From: CAYMEK01 sp964389305
Lineage (GTDB): Bacteria > Spirochaetota > Spirochaetia > SZUA-6 > DRHE01
Assembly (NCBI GenBank): GCA_964389305.1
Contig: CAYMEK010000026.1
Location: forward strand, 1 to 55,537
Direction of reading: 5' to 3'
Length of the DNA: 55,537 bases
Below are positions 48,748-55,537 of this stretch, piece by piece. The notes under the pieces are model-generated. The model was given only the letters and a program-made list of their open reading frames with translations, did not search any database and had not been told where the DNA came from. How positions within the stretch are numbered: the stretch's first letter is position 1; every line of letters begins with the position of its first letter. The position numbers were made by a program, and so were the translations under genes.

Positions 48748-49220
48748 CACACACCTCGATCCCGTATGGCTTTTTTATCCCATTCCTGGTAGTCCGCTCT
48801 TAGAGGATACACACCTTTTGGCCACTCCTCGGCCAGAAGAAGCCTGCGCCGGTCCGGGTGCCCGGTAAACTCAATCCCCAGCAGCTCGCTCATTTCTCGC
48901 TCGATCCAGTTCGCTCCTTTAATGACACCGGCTAGTGAGGCAACTTTGGGGTTCTTCCTATCCAGTTTCACCCTCAGGGAGATCAACAAGTTCATGGTTT
49001 CGATGGAAAAGTGGTACAGTATTTCCAGGTGAGTCCTGGTGTCGACGCCGGAAGCAGTGTGGAAACGGGCTTCAAGGTCCCTGAAGATGTGAGTGGCTAC
49101 GGGCACGAGGGCTTGCGGATTGATTTCCACGTACAGGCGCTTGGGAGACCTGTCGAGAAAATCCAGGATTGCCTCCGAAAATCTGTCTTTCAAGTCGCGG
49201 ATTACCCCGTCTCTGGTCAT
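48747..49220 (-). CDS. Hydrogenase subunit, NuoC/MbhK type (30-kDa family)
   Basis: 157 residues. SLAGVIKGANWIEREMSELL and GIEFTGHPDRRRLLLAEEW form the 30-kDa (NuoC) signature. The N-terminal half is the variable structural domain. It starts 4 bp before the nuoB-like stop (ATGA) and its stop touches the large-subunit start. An in-frame extension to 49463 overlaps the nuoB-like gene and is discounted. A structural partner of the large subunit. Confidence 0.92.
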   Translation of the reverse strand: MTRDGVIRDLKDRFSEAILDFLDRSPKRLYVEINPQALVPVATHIFRDLEARFHTASGVDTRTHLEILYHFSIETMNLLISLRVKLDRKNPKVASLAGVIKGANWIEREMSELLGIEFTGHPDRRRLLLAEEWPKGVYPLRADYQEWDKKAIRDRGV

Positions 49221-49645
49221 ACCTTCCCCTTCAACTTGCCGATGAGCTTCACTACGCCGGCGATGATGGCTTCCGGTTTGGGCGGGCAACCGGGAATGTA
49301 GACATCCACCGGAATGTACTTGTCCAGTGGTAATGGACAGTTGTAGCTGTGCACGAACATGCCCCTGGACATGGAGCATTCCCCGACGGCCACGACGACA
49401 CAGGGTTTGGGTACCTGCTCTTCGTAGATGTTCTTCACCCTGACCATGGATTTCCTGTTGCACGAGCCGGTCACGAGCAGCACGTCCGCATGCCGAATGC
49501 TACCGGCCAGACGCATCCCGAATCTTTCGATGTCAAAGCGAGGAGTCAGGCAGTCGAGAATCTCGATGTCGCAGTTATTGCAGCTCCCCGTGGCCAGGTG
49601 GAACACCCACGGAGATTTCAGCAGCGCTTTCAAGGTTACGCTCAT
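49217..49645 (-). CDS. Hydrogenase small subunit, NuoB/HycG/MbhJ type
   Basis: 142 residues. The four ligands of the proximal [4Fe-4S] cluster are Cys22 and Cys25 (GSCNNCDIE), Cys90 (GECSMSRG) and Cys120 (GCPPKPEA). ATG 49645 is chosen because GGGGAGGAGAA precedes it directly; the TTG 49660 start would leave no ribosome site. It passes electrons to the NiFe site in the next-but-one gene product. Confidence 0.94.
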   Translation of the reverse strand: MSVTLKALLKSPWVFHLATGSCNNCDIEILDCLTPRFDIERFGMRLAGSIRHADVLLVTGSCNRKSMVRVKNIYEEQVPKPCVVVAVGECSMSRGMFVHSYNCPLPLDKYIPVDVYIPGCPPKPEAIIAGVVKLIGKLKGKV

Positions 49646-49656
49646 TTCTCCTCCCC

Positions 49657-50214
49657 TCAAGCTTTCTCCCGCATCCAGTGCGTAGAGTGGACGATCAGGT
49701 TGTCTCCGACCAGGAAGGTATCCTCCGGCAGGATTTCATTGGCCATTTTTAAACCCAGAACGCCGTAGGAGCAGGTGCGAGTGCAGAGCGGCTCGCCCCT
49801 CTCCTCGATTCTGTCGAGACAGAAGTCGCAGATATGCACCAGCAGGGGAACATGCTCCGGATAGATGGTTCCATACGGGCAGGCGTAGGAGCAGGACTTG
49901 CAGCTAATGCAGCGCATGTTGTGCCGTATCAGCAGGTTATTCTTCTCTTTCTGCTGCTCCAGGGCTCCGACCGGACAGGCGTTCACACAGTGCGGCTCTT
50001 CGCACTTGCGGCAGACCAGGGCGTAGGTTGCCAGCTCCACCACCGAGATGATCCCGTTATTGGTCGGATGGTAGAAGTAGCTGCATTGTATGTCACAGTT
50101 CTTGCACTTCCCGCTGGCGCAGACATCCAGGTCGATGAATAGCCTGATGTCCGACCCCTTTTTCGGTTCTATGTTCAATTTACCGTGGTGTAGCTGTTCG
50201 GCGCTGCTCGGCAT
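49657..50214 (-). CDS. Four-cluster ferredoxin-like electron-transfer protein, HycB/CooF type
   Basis: 185 residues. Four Cys clusters can be traced: CASGKCKNCDIQC, CRKCEEPHCVNACP, CISCKSCSYACP and CDFC...CTRTC. This is the ferredoxin architecture of HycB, CooF and DmsB, which wire formate dehydrogenase, CO dehydrogenase or molybdoenzymes to a partner. Here it sits between HydG-like and NuoB-like genes, so it probably bridges the flavoprotein module and the hydrogenase. No formate or CO dehydrogenase gene is in the operon. Start behind AGGAGGG. Confidence 0.92.
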   Translation of the reverse strand: MPSSAEQLHHGKLNIEPKKGSDIRLFIDLDVCASGKCKNCDIQCSYFYHPTNNGIISVVELATYALVCRKCEEPHCVNACPVGALEQQKEKNNLLIRHNMRCISCKSCSYACPYGTIYPEHVPLLVHICDFCLDRIEERGEPLCTRTCSYGVLGLKMANEILPEDTFLVGDNLIVHSTHWMREKA

Positions 50215-50266
50215 CTTCGCCCTCCTGTTCTAAGGTCGACCTGCGATCGCACCAGCGGTTTCACGA

Positions 50267-51091
50267 TCACTCCCAGATATTGGCAAAGCCGCTGATCTTG
50301 TCAAAGCGAAAAACAGGTCCGTCCTTGCACGTGTAGTAGGTCCCGATACGGCAATGTCCGCACTTGCCGAAACCGCAACTCATGTTCTTTTCCATAGAGA
50401 GGTACAGGTTACTCTTTTTGAAACCCAGATCAATCAGCTTTTTGGTGGCGAATTTCATCATCACCGGCGGGCCGCAGACCACGGCCACGCCTTTGCTCAG
50501 GTCCATCTCGATTCCATCTAAAATCGTAGTCACCACTCCGACGCGTCCCTGCCAGTCGCCGTCTCCTTCATCCACGGTGAGCAGGACATCCAGGTCGTCC
50601 CGCTTGGACCACTGCTCGATCTCCTTTCTATAAAGGAAGTCCTTCGGAGTCCGGCACCCTCCCCTGAACAGCAGCTTCTTGAATTCCCCGGAGCGGCGAA
50701 ACAACTCGTACATCAGGCTGCGCAGGGGAGCAAAACCGCATCCTCCCCCCACCACGAGCAGCTCTTTGCCCACAAACTCCTCCATCGGATATCCGGTCCC
50801 GAAGGGTCCCCGTAGTCCTACAACATCTCCGGCTTTGAGTGCGTGAATCCGCTCTGTGACCTTTCCCACCCGCATTACGCTTATCTCGAGGGTTTCTTTC
50901 TCTTCAGGCTTGGAGGAGGGGGTGAAGGGCGCCTCGCCGGTTCCGGGCACTGTGAGCTCGACAAACTGCCCTGTCTCGAAGCTGATCTGCTCTTCCGGCT
51001 TCAGCTTCAGCGTCTTGATAGTCGGAGTCTCCTCCTCGACTTTCAAGACCTGCGCACGGATCGGCCGGTATGGATTGTCACTTCTGTACAT
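50267..51091 (-). CDS. HydG/AsrB-type NAD(P)-binding flavoprotein subunit
   Basis: 274 residues in the ferredoxin-NADP+ reductase fold. FAD domain: FETGQFVELTVPGTGEAPF and VGLRGPFGTGYPMEEF. NAD(P) domain: LLVVGGGCGFAPLRSLMYE, and GVAVVCGPPVMMKFATKKL near residue 205. A C-terminal [2Fe-2S] site is formed by CGFGKCGHCRIGTYYTC. It resembles the gamma subunit of archaeal cytoplasmic sulfhydrogenase and AsrB of sulfite reductase. It would exchange electrons between NAD(P)H and the iron-sulfur subunits. It overlaps the hydB-like gene by 14 bp. Confidence 0.9.
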   Translation of the reverse strand: MYRSDNPYRPIRAQVLKVEEETPTIKTLKLKPEEQISFETGQFVELTVPGTGEAPFTPSSKPEEKETLEISVMRVGKVTERIHALKAGDVVGLRGPFGTGYPMEEFVGKELLVVGGGCGFAPLRSLMYELFRRSGEFKKLLFRGGCRTPKDFLYRKEIEQWSKRDDLDVLLTVDEGDGDWQGRVGVVTTILDGIEMDLSKGVAVVCGPPVMMKFATKKLIDLGFKKSNLYLSMEKNMSCGFGKCGHCRIGTYYTCKDGPVFRFDKISGFANIWE

Positions 51092-52160
51092 TTTCCACGT
51101 TCCTCTTCAATACCTTCCGGATATCGATCTTACCCGGGCAGGCCAGAATGCAGCGCCCGCAGCCGGTGCAGGCGTACAGATCATTAACCGCGGGAAAAAA
51201 ATCGAACTTCTTCTCGAATCTGTTTCGCAGGCGCATCCAGAGGTGGGGGCGGGGATTGGCGCCTCCGGCGACTTTGGCAAAATCCTTGATCAGGCAGGAA
51301 TCCCAGAGCCGGTAGCGGACTAGGTCGTTCTCATTAAGCTGGTCGAAGAGTAGAAAGCAGTGACAGGTGGGACAGATGGTATTGCAGGCCCCGCACTCTA
51401 CGCAGGTGGCGGCTTCCTCTTTCCACAGGGAGGCCTCGAAGTTCCTGCGGATGACTCCTTCCAGACTGTCTTGCATCGGGACGCCGTGCTCCTGGATATT
51501 ACGCTTCACCTGGGCCGTGACTCTGGCCCTCTGGCGATCGCGAGCCGTGATTTGCTCTTTACTGGCTCCCTGGAGATAGGTGGAATAGCTGTCCAGCACC
51601 CGCTTCCCCTTCTCCGACCCGGCCTGCACCACATAGCCGCCGTCGATCTCGGAGAGGTTTATATCGAAGTCATCCTGTGGGTAGGGTTTTCCGAGCAGTG
51701 AGAGACAAAAACAGACATCTAGGGCGGAAGTGCAGTCGGCCGCCAGGATGAGGTTGCGCTCGCGCGTTTCTTTATAAAAGGGATCCTGATAATCGGCGCC
51801 CAGGAATACGGTGTCCAGGATCTTGAAACCCTTGAGGTCACAGGCTTTGACCCCGACCAGGCAAAGGGGCTTGTGTGACGCTTCCGGCATCTCGTCCTGG
51901 AAATCCCTCGCTACCTTCTGCCTGGCCTGAAAGTAAAAAGCTTTCAGCGGCTCGAACGCCCTTACCTCTCCGATGACCGCCGTCTTTTTTGATTGCTCCG
52001 CCTTCCCCGTTCCCTCGCCTGCTGTTTGGCGCCGAAGTGAGGAAAACGGCTCGTAGAAACGGGTTTCCCCCGCTTTCACCGGCAGCAGGACCGAGTAGTC
52101 CTCCTGCAAACCCTGTAGCATCGCCCAGAGATTACTTTGAGAAATATAGTGGAGCTCCAT
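51078..52160 (-). CDS. HydB/AsrA-type dicluster iron-sulfur subunit
   Basis: 360 residues. Two C-terminal [4Fe-4S] motifs, CVECGACNTICPTCHCF at about 250-270 and CTGCGRCILACPGKIDI at about 335-352. The N-terminal domain has further conserved Cys-containing segments (LVGVKACDLKGFKILDTVF, LAADCTSALDVCFC) seen in HydB and AsrA. It pairs with the HydG-like flavoprotein to carry electrons. First gene of the 18-gene operon. GGAGGGAGG lies about 13 nt upstream of ATG 52160. Confidence 0.9.
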   Translation of the reverse strand: MELHYISQSNLWAMLQGLQEDYSVLLPVKAGETRFYEPFSSLRRQTAGEGTGKAEQSKKTAVIGEVRAFEPLKAFYFQARQKVARDFQDEMPEASHKPLCLVGVKACDLKGFKILDTVFLGADYQDPFYKETRERNLILAADCTSALDVCFCLSLLGKPYPQDDFDINLSEIDGGYVVQAGSEKGKRVLDSYSTYLQGASKEQITARDRQRARVTAQVKRNIQEHGVPMQDSLEGVIRRNFEASLWKEEAATCVECGACNTICPTCHCFLLFDQLNENDLVRYRLWDSCLIKDFAKVAGGANPRPHLWMRLRNRFEKKFDFFPAVNDLYACTGCGRCILACPGKIDIRKVLKRNVENVQK

Positions 52161-52612
52161 GATCGCGGTCCGCCTCCCTCCGGCTTTTTTGAAAGAGAAA
52201 CAGGGTTTTTTCTAAAGGGGGTGGATATGCACATACGCCTTGCGGAAGTATGGCTTGGACTGGGGTTGTTGTGGCAGGATGCGGGAGTGGTTGGCAGATC
52301 AGCCGCTGCGGTTTGTAATTGCTCCGCCTAGCTGTACAAAAACGTTCGTAGATAATCCGGTTGCACGCATTCCCGTTGCTGGCTGATTCCGCAGAAAGGA
52401 TGTGCATCAAACTCCCCTCGCTTTGGAATCAAACGCCGCTGCTCAAGAATCCTTGCTCAACTTTTGACTGGCACTTATTATAGAGAATACAGCAATGCAA
52501 GTCAAGAATAAATTCACGAATTTTACATAATTATCCCGATTCTTCTTTTGACGGTACTAAAAATCGTCCATTATTTCACGATTAATAGTACTGGCGGTCC
52601 TCGTCCGCCTCG
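52161..52612. other. Intergenic region with the hydrogenase promoter and a long leader
   Basis: About 450 bp. It holds the operon promoter at 52477-52505 and a leader of about 310 nt. In the leader, a short frame begins at ATG 52407 behind GAGGGGAG and ends at 52132, overlapping the first structural gene. Its 91-residue product is Pro/Arg-rich and matches no family I know. Close to the ktr operon end, GGCGG/CCGCC (52593-52609) may form a weak terminator hairpin after the transporter gene. Confidence 0.55.
52477..52505 (-). promoter_or_regulatory. Consensus sigma-70-type promoter for the hydrogenase/antiporter operon
   Basis: On the minus strand, TTGACT (52500-52505) and perfect TATAAT (52477-52482) with a 17-bp spacer, in an AT-rich context. 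Transcription would start near 52470. Confidence 0.8.
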
Positions 52613-53272
52613 TTACAGGTCTTCGACCGCTTCAACGCGCACCAGGTAGATACCCGGGATGCTTACCACCGTTACGATCGACTTGAGGATGATATTGGCC
52701 AGCACGATCGACCAGACCGTCGCGTTAGGCAGAAGTCCTCCAAAGGCGGCCCAGCAGAACACCAGGCTGTCCAGGGGAACACTTACGGCGTTGCTCGCCA
52801 GGACCCTGGCCCACTGATGCCGCCGAGTGACGCGCGTCACCCAGAGATGATACGCCTCGGTGTCCGCCAGCTCGGCGAGGATCTCCGCTGCTATGCTGGC
52901 CGTTACGATGCGCCAAACCGGTCCGAGCACGCGAGCGAACTCCGCGCCCAGGCCCCAGGAGGGATCTGAGGGCAACCAGGCGGAAAAGGCGAAGAAAGCG
53001 GCCATGAACAGGTTAATGCCACCGGCCAGCACGATTACCACGCGGGCGGCCTGCCTGCCCAGCCGCTTGTGGACCAGATCCCGCAGGGTGAAGGTGATCG
53101 GATAGATGAAGGTGCCCGCGTCCACGGCCAGCCCGAACAGGATCGCGATTTTCAGGCTGGCCACGTCGGAGATGATCTGGGCCGCTATATACAGAGAGAC
53201 GAGGATGATCCCGGCGGCGGGCAGGACAGGGCTTCGCTTTCTGGAGGTCTCGAGGCAGCCGGCTTTCATCAT
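52613..53272 (-). CDS. Queuosine-precursor transporter-like protein (YhhQ/DUF165)
   Basis: 219 residues and about six membrane helices. YIAAQIISDVASLKIAILFG, GTFIYPITFTLRDLVHKRLG and LAELADTEAYHLWV are the YhhQ family motifs. Members import preQ0 or preQ1 for tRNA queuosine. It overlaps the ktrA-type stop by 4 bp (ATGA), so the three genes are cotranscribed, a pairing without an obvious functional link. No preQ1 riboswitch is seen. Confidence 0.88.
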   Translation of the reverse strand: MMKAGCLETSRKRSPVLPAAGIILVSLYIAAQIISDVASLKIAILFGLAVDAGTFIYPITFTLRDLVHKRLGRQAARVVIVLAGGINLFMAAFFAFSAWLPSDPSWGLGAEFARVLGPVWRIVTASIAAEILAELADTEAYHLWVTRVTRRHQWARVLASNAVSVPLDSLVFCWAAFGGLLPNATVWSIVLANIILKSIVTVVSIPGIYLVRVEAVEDL

Positions 53273-53982
53273 GGCCGACGGGAAAAGAAACGCCGGAACA
53301 GCCCGGTGATTCTCTTGCTGGACACGGGGAGCTTCTCCTCGGTGAACTCGTCGATATCCTGCTCACGACCTCCCATCAGCAGCACATCGTCGGCCTGCAG
53401 GCGGTACTCGGGAGCATAGAAGAAGTACTCCTCGCTGTCGAGCTTGCGGTAGGCGATCACGTTCAGGCGGTACTTGCGGCGCATGTCCACTTCGATCAGG
53501 CTCTTTCCGTAGAATTTCTCGGGCACCTTGACCTCGGCAATCACCAGCTCCGTGCTGATGGGAAGATAGCTGAAGATTTGCGAGGAGACCAGGAACGGAG
53601 CGATCCTCTTGGCCGCCTCCTTGTTGGGCAGCACGACCTTGGTGGCCCCGACCAGCTCGAGGATTTCACCGTGCTCGTTGCTCTCGGCCCGGGCCAGGAT
53701 CTCCTTGACCCCGAGCTTTTTCAGGTAGTTGGTTACCAGGATGGAGGCTTCCAGCCGGTCGCCCAGATCGACAATGGCCGCATCGATGCTGGGAGGGATC
53801 AGTTTGCGGACGATCTCCTCGTTGAGCGCATCGGCAATGTAGGCCGAGGCCACCTTGTCCTTGTACAACTCGATCACCTCCCGGTCCTTGTCGACGATGA
53901 TCAGCTCCGCATCGGTTTCCAGGAACTCCTCCAGCAGCCGGCGTCCGAAGCGACTCAATCCGATGATGGCAAATTGTTTCAT
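53269..53982 (-). CDS. ktrA: KtrA/TrkA-type potassium uptake regulatory subunit
   Basis: 237 residues. An N-terminal RCK_N Rossmann domain (KQFAIIGLSRFGRRLLEEFL, ELIIVDKDREVIELYKDK) is followed by RCK_C (FYGKSLIEVDMRRKYRLN, YRLQADDVLLMGG). It is the single-RCK form of KtrA rather than the doubled TrkA. It binds nucleotides and gates the KtrB-type channel from the cytoplasm. ATG 53982 overlaps the ktrB-type TAA by one base. Confidence 0.92.
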   Translation of the reverse strand: MKQFAIIGLSRFGRRLLEEFLETDAELIIVDKDREVIELYKDKVASAYIADALNEEIVRKLIPPSIDAAIVDLGDRLEASILVTNYLKKLGVKEILARAESNEHGEILELVGATKVVLPNKEAAKRIAPFLVSSQIFSYLPISTELVIAEVKVPEKFYGKSLIEVDMRRKYRLNVIAYRKLDSEEYFFYAPEYRLQADDVLLMGGREQDIDEFTEEKLPVSSKRITGLFRRFFSRRP

Positions 53983-55316
53983 TATCCGATCAGTACCTCC
54001 CCTTGTGGATAATCCAGCACCTGTACAGGATAAGGCCTGGAGGGCGGAATAGCCAGGGCCAGCAGCCCGATACGCCCCATGAACATGGTAACGATTACGA
54101 CCAGCTTGCCCACTGCGGTCAGAGTCGGGGTGGCGCCAAGCGACAACCCGACGGTGCCGAAAGCAGAAAAGGTCTCGAAGACCAGGGAAAAAACCTCGAT
54201 ATGGTGTCTCGAAAACCACATCTCCGTGACTGTAAGGGCGAAGAGGCTGGAAAACAGCAGCAGAAGGGCCTTGAGCATGAACATGGTGGCGTAGAAAATC
54301 CGGGAACCGGCGATTTTGCGCTTGAACACCAGTACCTCGCCCCGCGAGTCCGGTCCCTGGAACGCCATGAGCAGCACGATGAAAAAGGTATTGACCTTGA
54401 TTCCTCCCGCGATGGAGCCGGAGCCTCCGCCTACGAACATCAGGAACATGGTGAACGTTTTCGACGGTGTGGAAAGGTCGGCCTGGGGAAGGGTGTTGAA
54501 CCCAGCCGTACGGGGGGTGACCGCCTGGAACAACGAGGCCAGCAGTTTCTGCGGGAAGGTGAGGGCGGCCATACTCCTGCCGGCCTCGAAAATCAGGTAC
54601 AGCCCGGCGGCGCCGATGATGAGAATCCCGGTCATCAGAAACACGATCTTGCTGTGCAGACTCAGGTGTTTCTTCTTGACCAAGGTAGTGGCCGCCAGGT
54701 CATGCAGCACCAGGAACCCCAGCCCTCCGAACACCACCAGCGCCGCGATGGTGAGGTTCACGGCTACATTGGTAGTGAATCCCTCCAGGTTGTTCGAGAA
54801 CAGGGAAAATCCGGCGTTGCAGAAGGCCGACACGGCGTGAAACAGGCTGACGAACAGCCGCCGGTCGGTCACGGCGCCGCGAAAGGCTTGAGACAGGATC
54901 AGGGTGCCGGCGATCTCGAAGCCCAGGGTCACGGCCACGATGCGACGTACGATACTGATCGGATCCATGCCGGTGGAATCCAAGTAGTAGCCGCGGATTA
55001 CCCGGTGCCGAACCAGCGATATTCTTCCTCTCGGCCTGGCCAGGTAGATGGTGCTGAAGCTTATGATGCCCAGGCCGCCCGCCTGGATCAGGAGCAGTAT
55101 CACCACCTGCCCAGCCAGGCTGTAGGTCGGAGTGTCCACGGTGATCAGCCCGGTCACGCAGACCGCCGAGGTGGCCGTGAAGAAGGCGTCTACGAGAGGC
55201 AGAGGCTGCGGGCCGTTCCAGAAAACAGGGATATACAGAAGGGCCGTTCCAAAAGCGATCAGGCCGAGAAAATAGGAGAAGAGAAACAGTTTTTCCGACT
55301 GCAGGACCTTTCTCAT
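53982..55316 (-). CDS. ktrB: KtrB/TrkH-type potassium channel subunit
   Basis: 444 residues and about eight to ten membrane helices. The four pore loops are visible: SAVCVTGLITVD, SAFCNAGFSLF, PRTAGFNTLP and SAFGTVGLSLG. The third membrane pair carries GGGSGSIAGGIKVNT, the gating loop of TrkH/KtrB. ATG 55316 follows GGTGGA; an in-frame extension to 55373 runs into the 5S rRNA and is not real. It begins only 29 nt after the 5S rRNA with no clear promoter, so it may depend on rRNA read-through. Confidence 0.92.
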   Translation of the reverse strand: MRKVLQSEKLFLFSYFLGLIAFGTALLYIPVFWNGPQPLPLVDAFFTATSAVCVTGLITVDTPTYSLAGQVVILLLIQAGGLGIISFSTIYLARPRGRISLVRHRVIRGYYLDSTGMDPISIVRRIVAVTLGFEIAGTLILSQAFRGAVTDRRLFVSLFHAVSAFCNAGFSLFSNNLEGFTTNVAVNLTIAALVVFGGLGFLVLHDLAATTLVKKKHLSLHSKIVFLMTGILIIGAAGLYLIFEAGRSMAALTFPQKLLASLFQAVTPRTAGFNTLPQADLSTPSKTFTMFLMFVGGGSGSIAGGIKVNTFFIVLLMAFQGPDSRGEVLVFKRKIAGSRIFYATMFMLKALLLLFSSLFALTVTEMWFSRHHIEVFSLVFETFSAFGTVGLSLGATPTLTAVGKLVVIVTMFMGRIGLLALAIPPSRPYPVQVLDYPQGEVLIG

Positions 55317-55345
55317 CTTCCACCGGGGATCGGGGTAAAAAAATA

Positions 55346-55460
55346 CCTGGCAACGACCTACTCTCCCACCCACAAGCGGGGCAGTACCATCGGCGCTGGA
55401 GGGCTTAACTGCCGTGTTCGGGATGGGAACGGGTGTTTCCCCTCCGCTATGGTCACCAGG
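55346..55460 (-). rRNA. rrf: 5S ribosomal RNA
   Basis: About 115 nt. The ends pair (CCTGG at 55456-55460 and CCAGG at 55346-55350, read on the minus strand). The conserved core CCGAACACGGCAGTTAAG and the GGGAGAGTAGGTCG 3' arm are present. Seven T's follow directly (55337-55343), making a likely terminator with the terminal helix. Confidence 0.97.
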
Positions 55461-55499
55461 TAATTATTATCAGATTTTAAAAGAAGGGTGAACAAAAGA

Positions 55500-55537
55500 T
55501 ATGGTCAAGCCTCACGGGAAATTAGTACTGGTCGGCT
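55500..55537 (-). rRNA. rrl: 23S ribosomal RNA, 3' end only
   Basis: The last 38 nt of 23S rRNA on the minus strand: the block GACCAGTACTAAT and GTGAGGCTTGACC match the conserved 3' end of the gene. A 39-nt AT-rich spacer separates it from the 5S gene. The rest lies outside the window. The exact 3' end is accurate to a few bases. Confidence 0.9.

Noticed and set aside
52132..52407. 91-codon leader frame as a bona fide structural gene
   Set aside because: It has a ribosome site but Pro/Arg-rich composition and no family; kept only as a possible leader peptide.
54003..55463. 486-codon plus-strand frame opposite the ktrB-type gene and 5S rRNA
   Set aside because: Runs through an rRNA gene and is Gln/Gly/His-rich shadow sequence.
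1..55537. Insertion sequences, prophage, integrase or tRNA genes
   Set aside because: No transposase, integrase or phage protein among the frames and no tRNA cloverleaf noticed on reading.

Overview
The window (GC-rich, about 60% by eye) reads as the chromosome of a fermentative anaerobe. It carries a pyruvate:ferredoxin oxidoreductase, an indolepyruvate:ferredoxin oxidoreductase, a membrane-bound [NiFe] hydrogenase fused to a Mrp-type cation antiporter, a DMSO-reductase-family molybdoenzyme and two MttB-family methyltransferases. There are no respiratory oxidases. The exported binding proteins have Gly/Glu-rich mature N-termini (AAGGEEKPA, CAGEGQGES) and one protein has a YARHG domain, which together resemble spirochaetes. 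That placement is an inference (about even odds), because only 38 nt of 23S rRNA are visible.

Layout. 1-3.9 kb (minus): a truncated YARHG/beta-propeller exported protein, then iorAB. 4.3-12.5 kb: a sugar-type locus with a HAD phosphatase, a divergent DeoR repressor, and a six-gene plus-strand run (CUT1 binding protein, two permeases, metallo-beta-lactamase-fold hydrolase, PfkB kinase, second HAD phosphatase). 12.6-19.6 kb (plus): a peptide/nickel-type ABC transporter whose two ATPases are fused, ending in an MmgE/PrpD protein. 19.7-24.8 kb (minus): two MttB-family proteins and a molybdopterin oxidoreductase, overlapping and with their own promoter. 25.0-32.0 kb (minus): an eight-gene run made of a bacterial GRAS protein, an unidentified protein, a SpoIIE phosphatase, a HATPase, a STAS-like protein, a PilZ protein, a diguanylate cyclase and glycogen debranching enzyme GlgX. 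A GGDEF-EAL protein diverges from it. 34.2-37.8 kb (minus): PFOR. 38.1-52.2 kb (minus): an 18-gene hydrogenase/antiporter operon. 52.6-55.5 kb (minus): a queuosine-precursor-type transporter and KtrAB-type potassium uptake, lying directly behind a 5S and 23S rRNA operon end.

How it fits together. PFOR and IOR would reduce ferredoxin. The hydrogenase operon encodes a plausible sink for it, with proton reduction coupled to cation pumping. Unusually, the same operon also encodes an NAD(P)H-type flavoprotein/iron-sulfur pair (HydB/HydG, AsrA/AsrB-like) and a four-cluster HycB-like ferredoxin, so nicotinamide electrons could enter or leave too. The GRAS-to-GlgX operon suggests that a partner-switching and c-di-GMP circuit controls glycogen use. 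These two operons are the most novel parts of the window. Consensus sigma-70-type promoters (TTGACA-like, 16-18 nt, TATAAT-like) can be placed in front of most operons. No tRNA, CRISPR array, insertion sequence or phage gene was seen.
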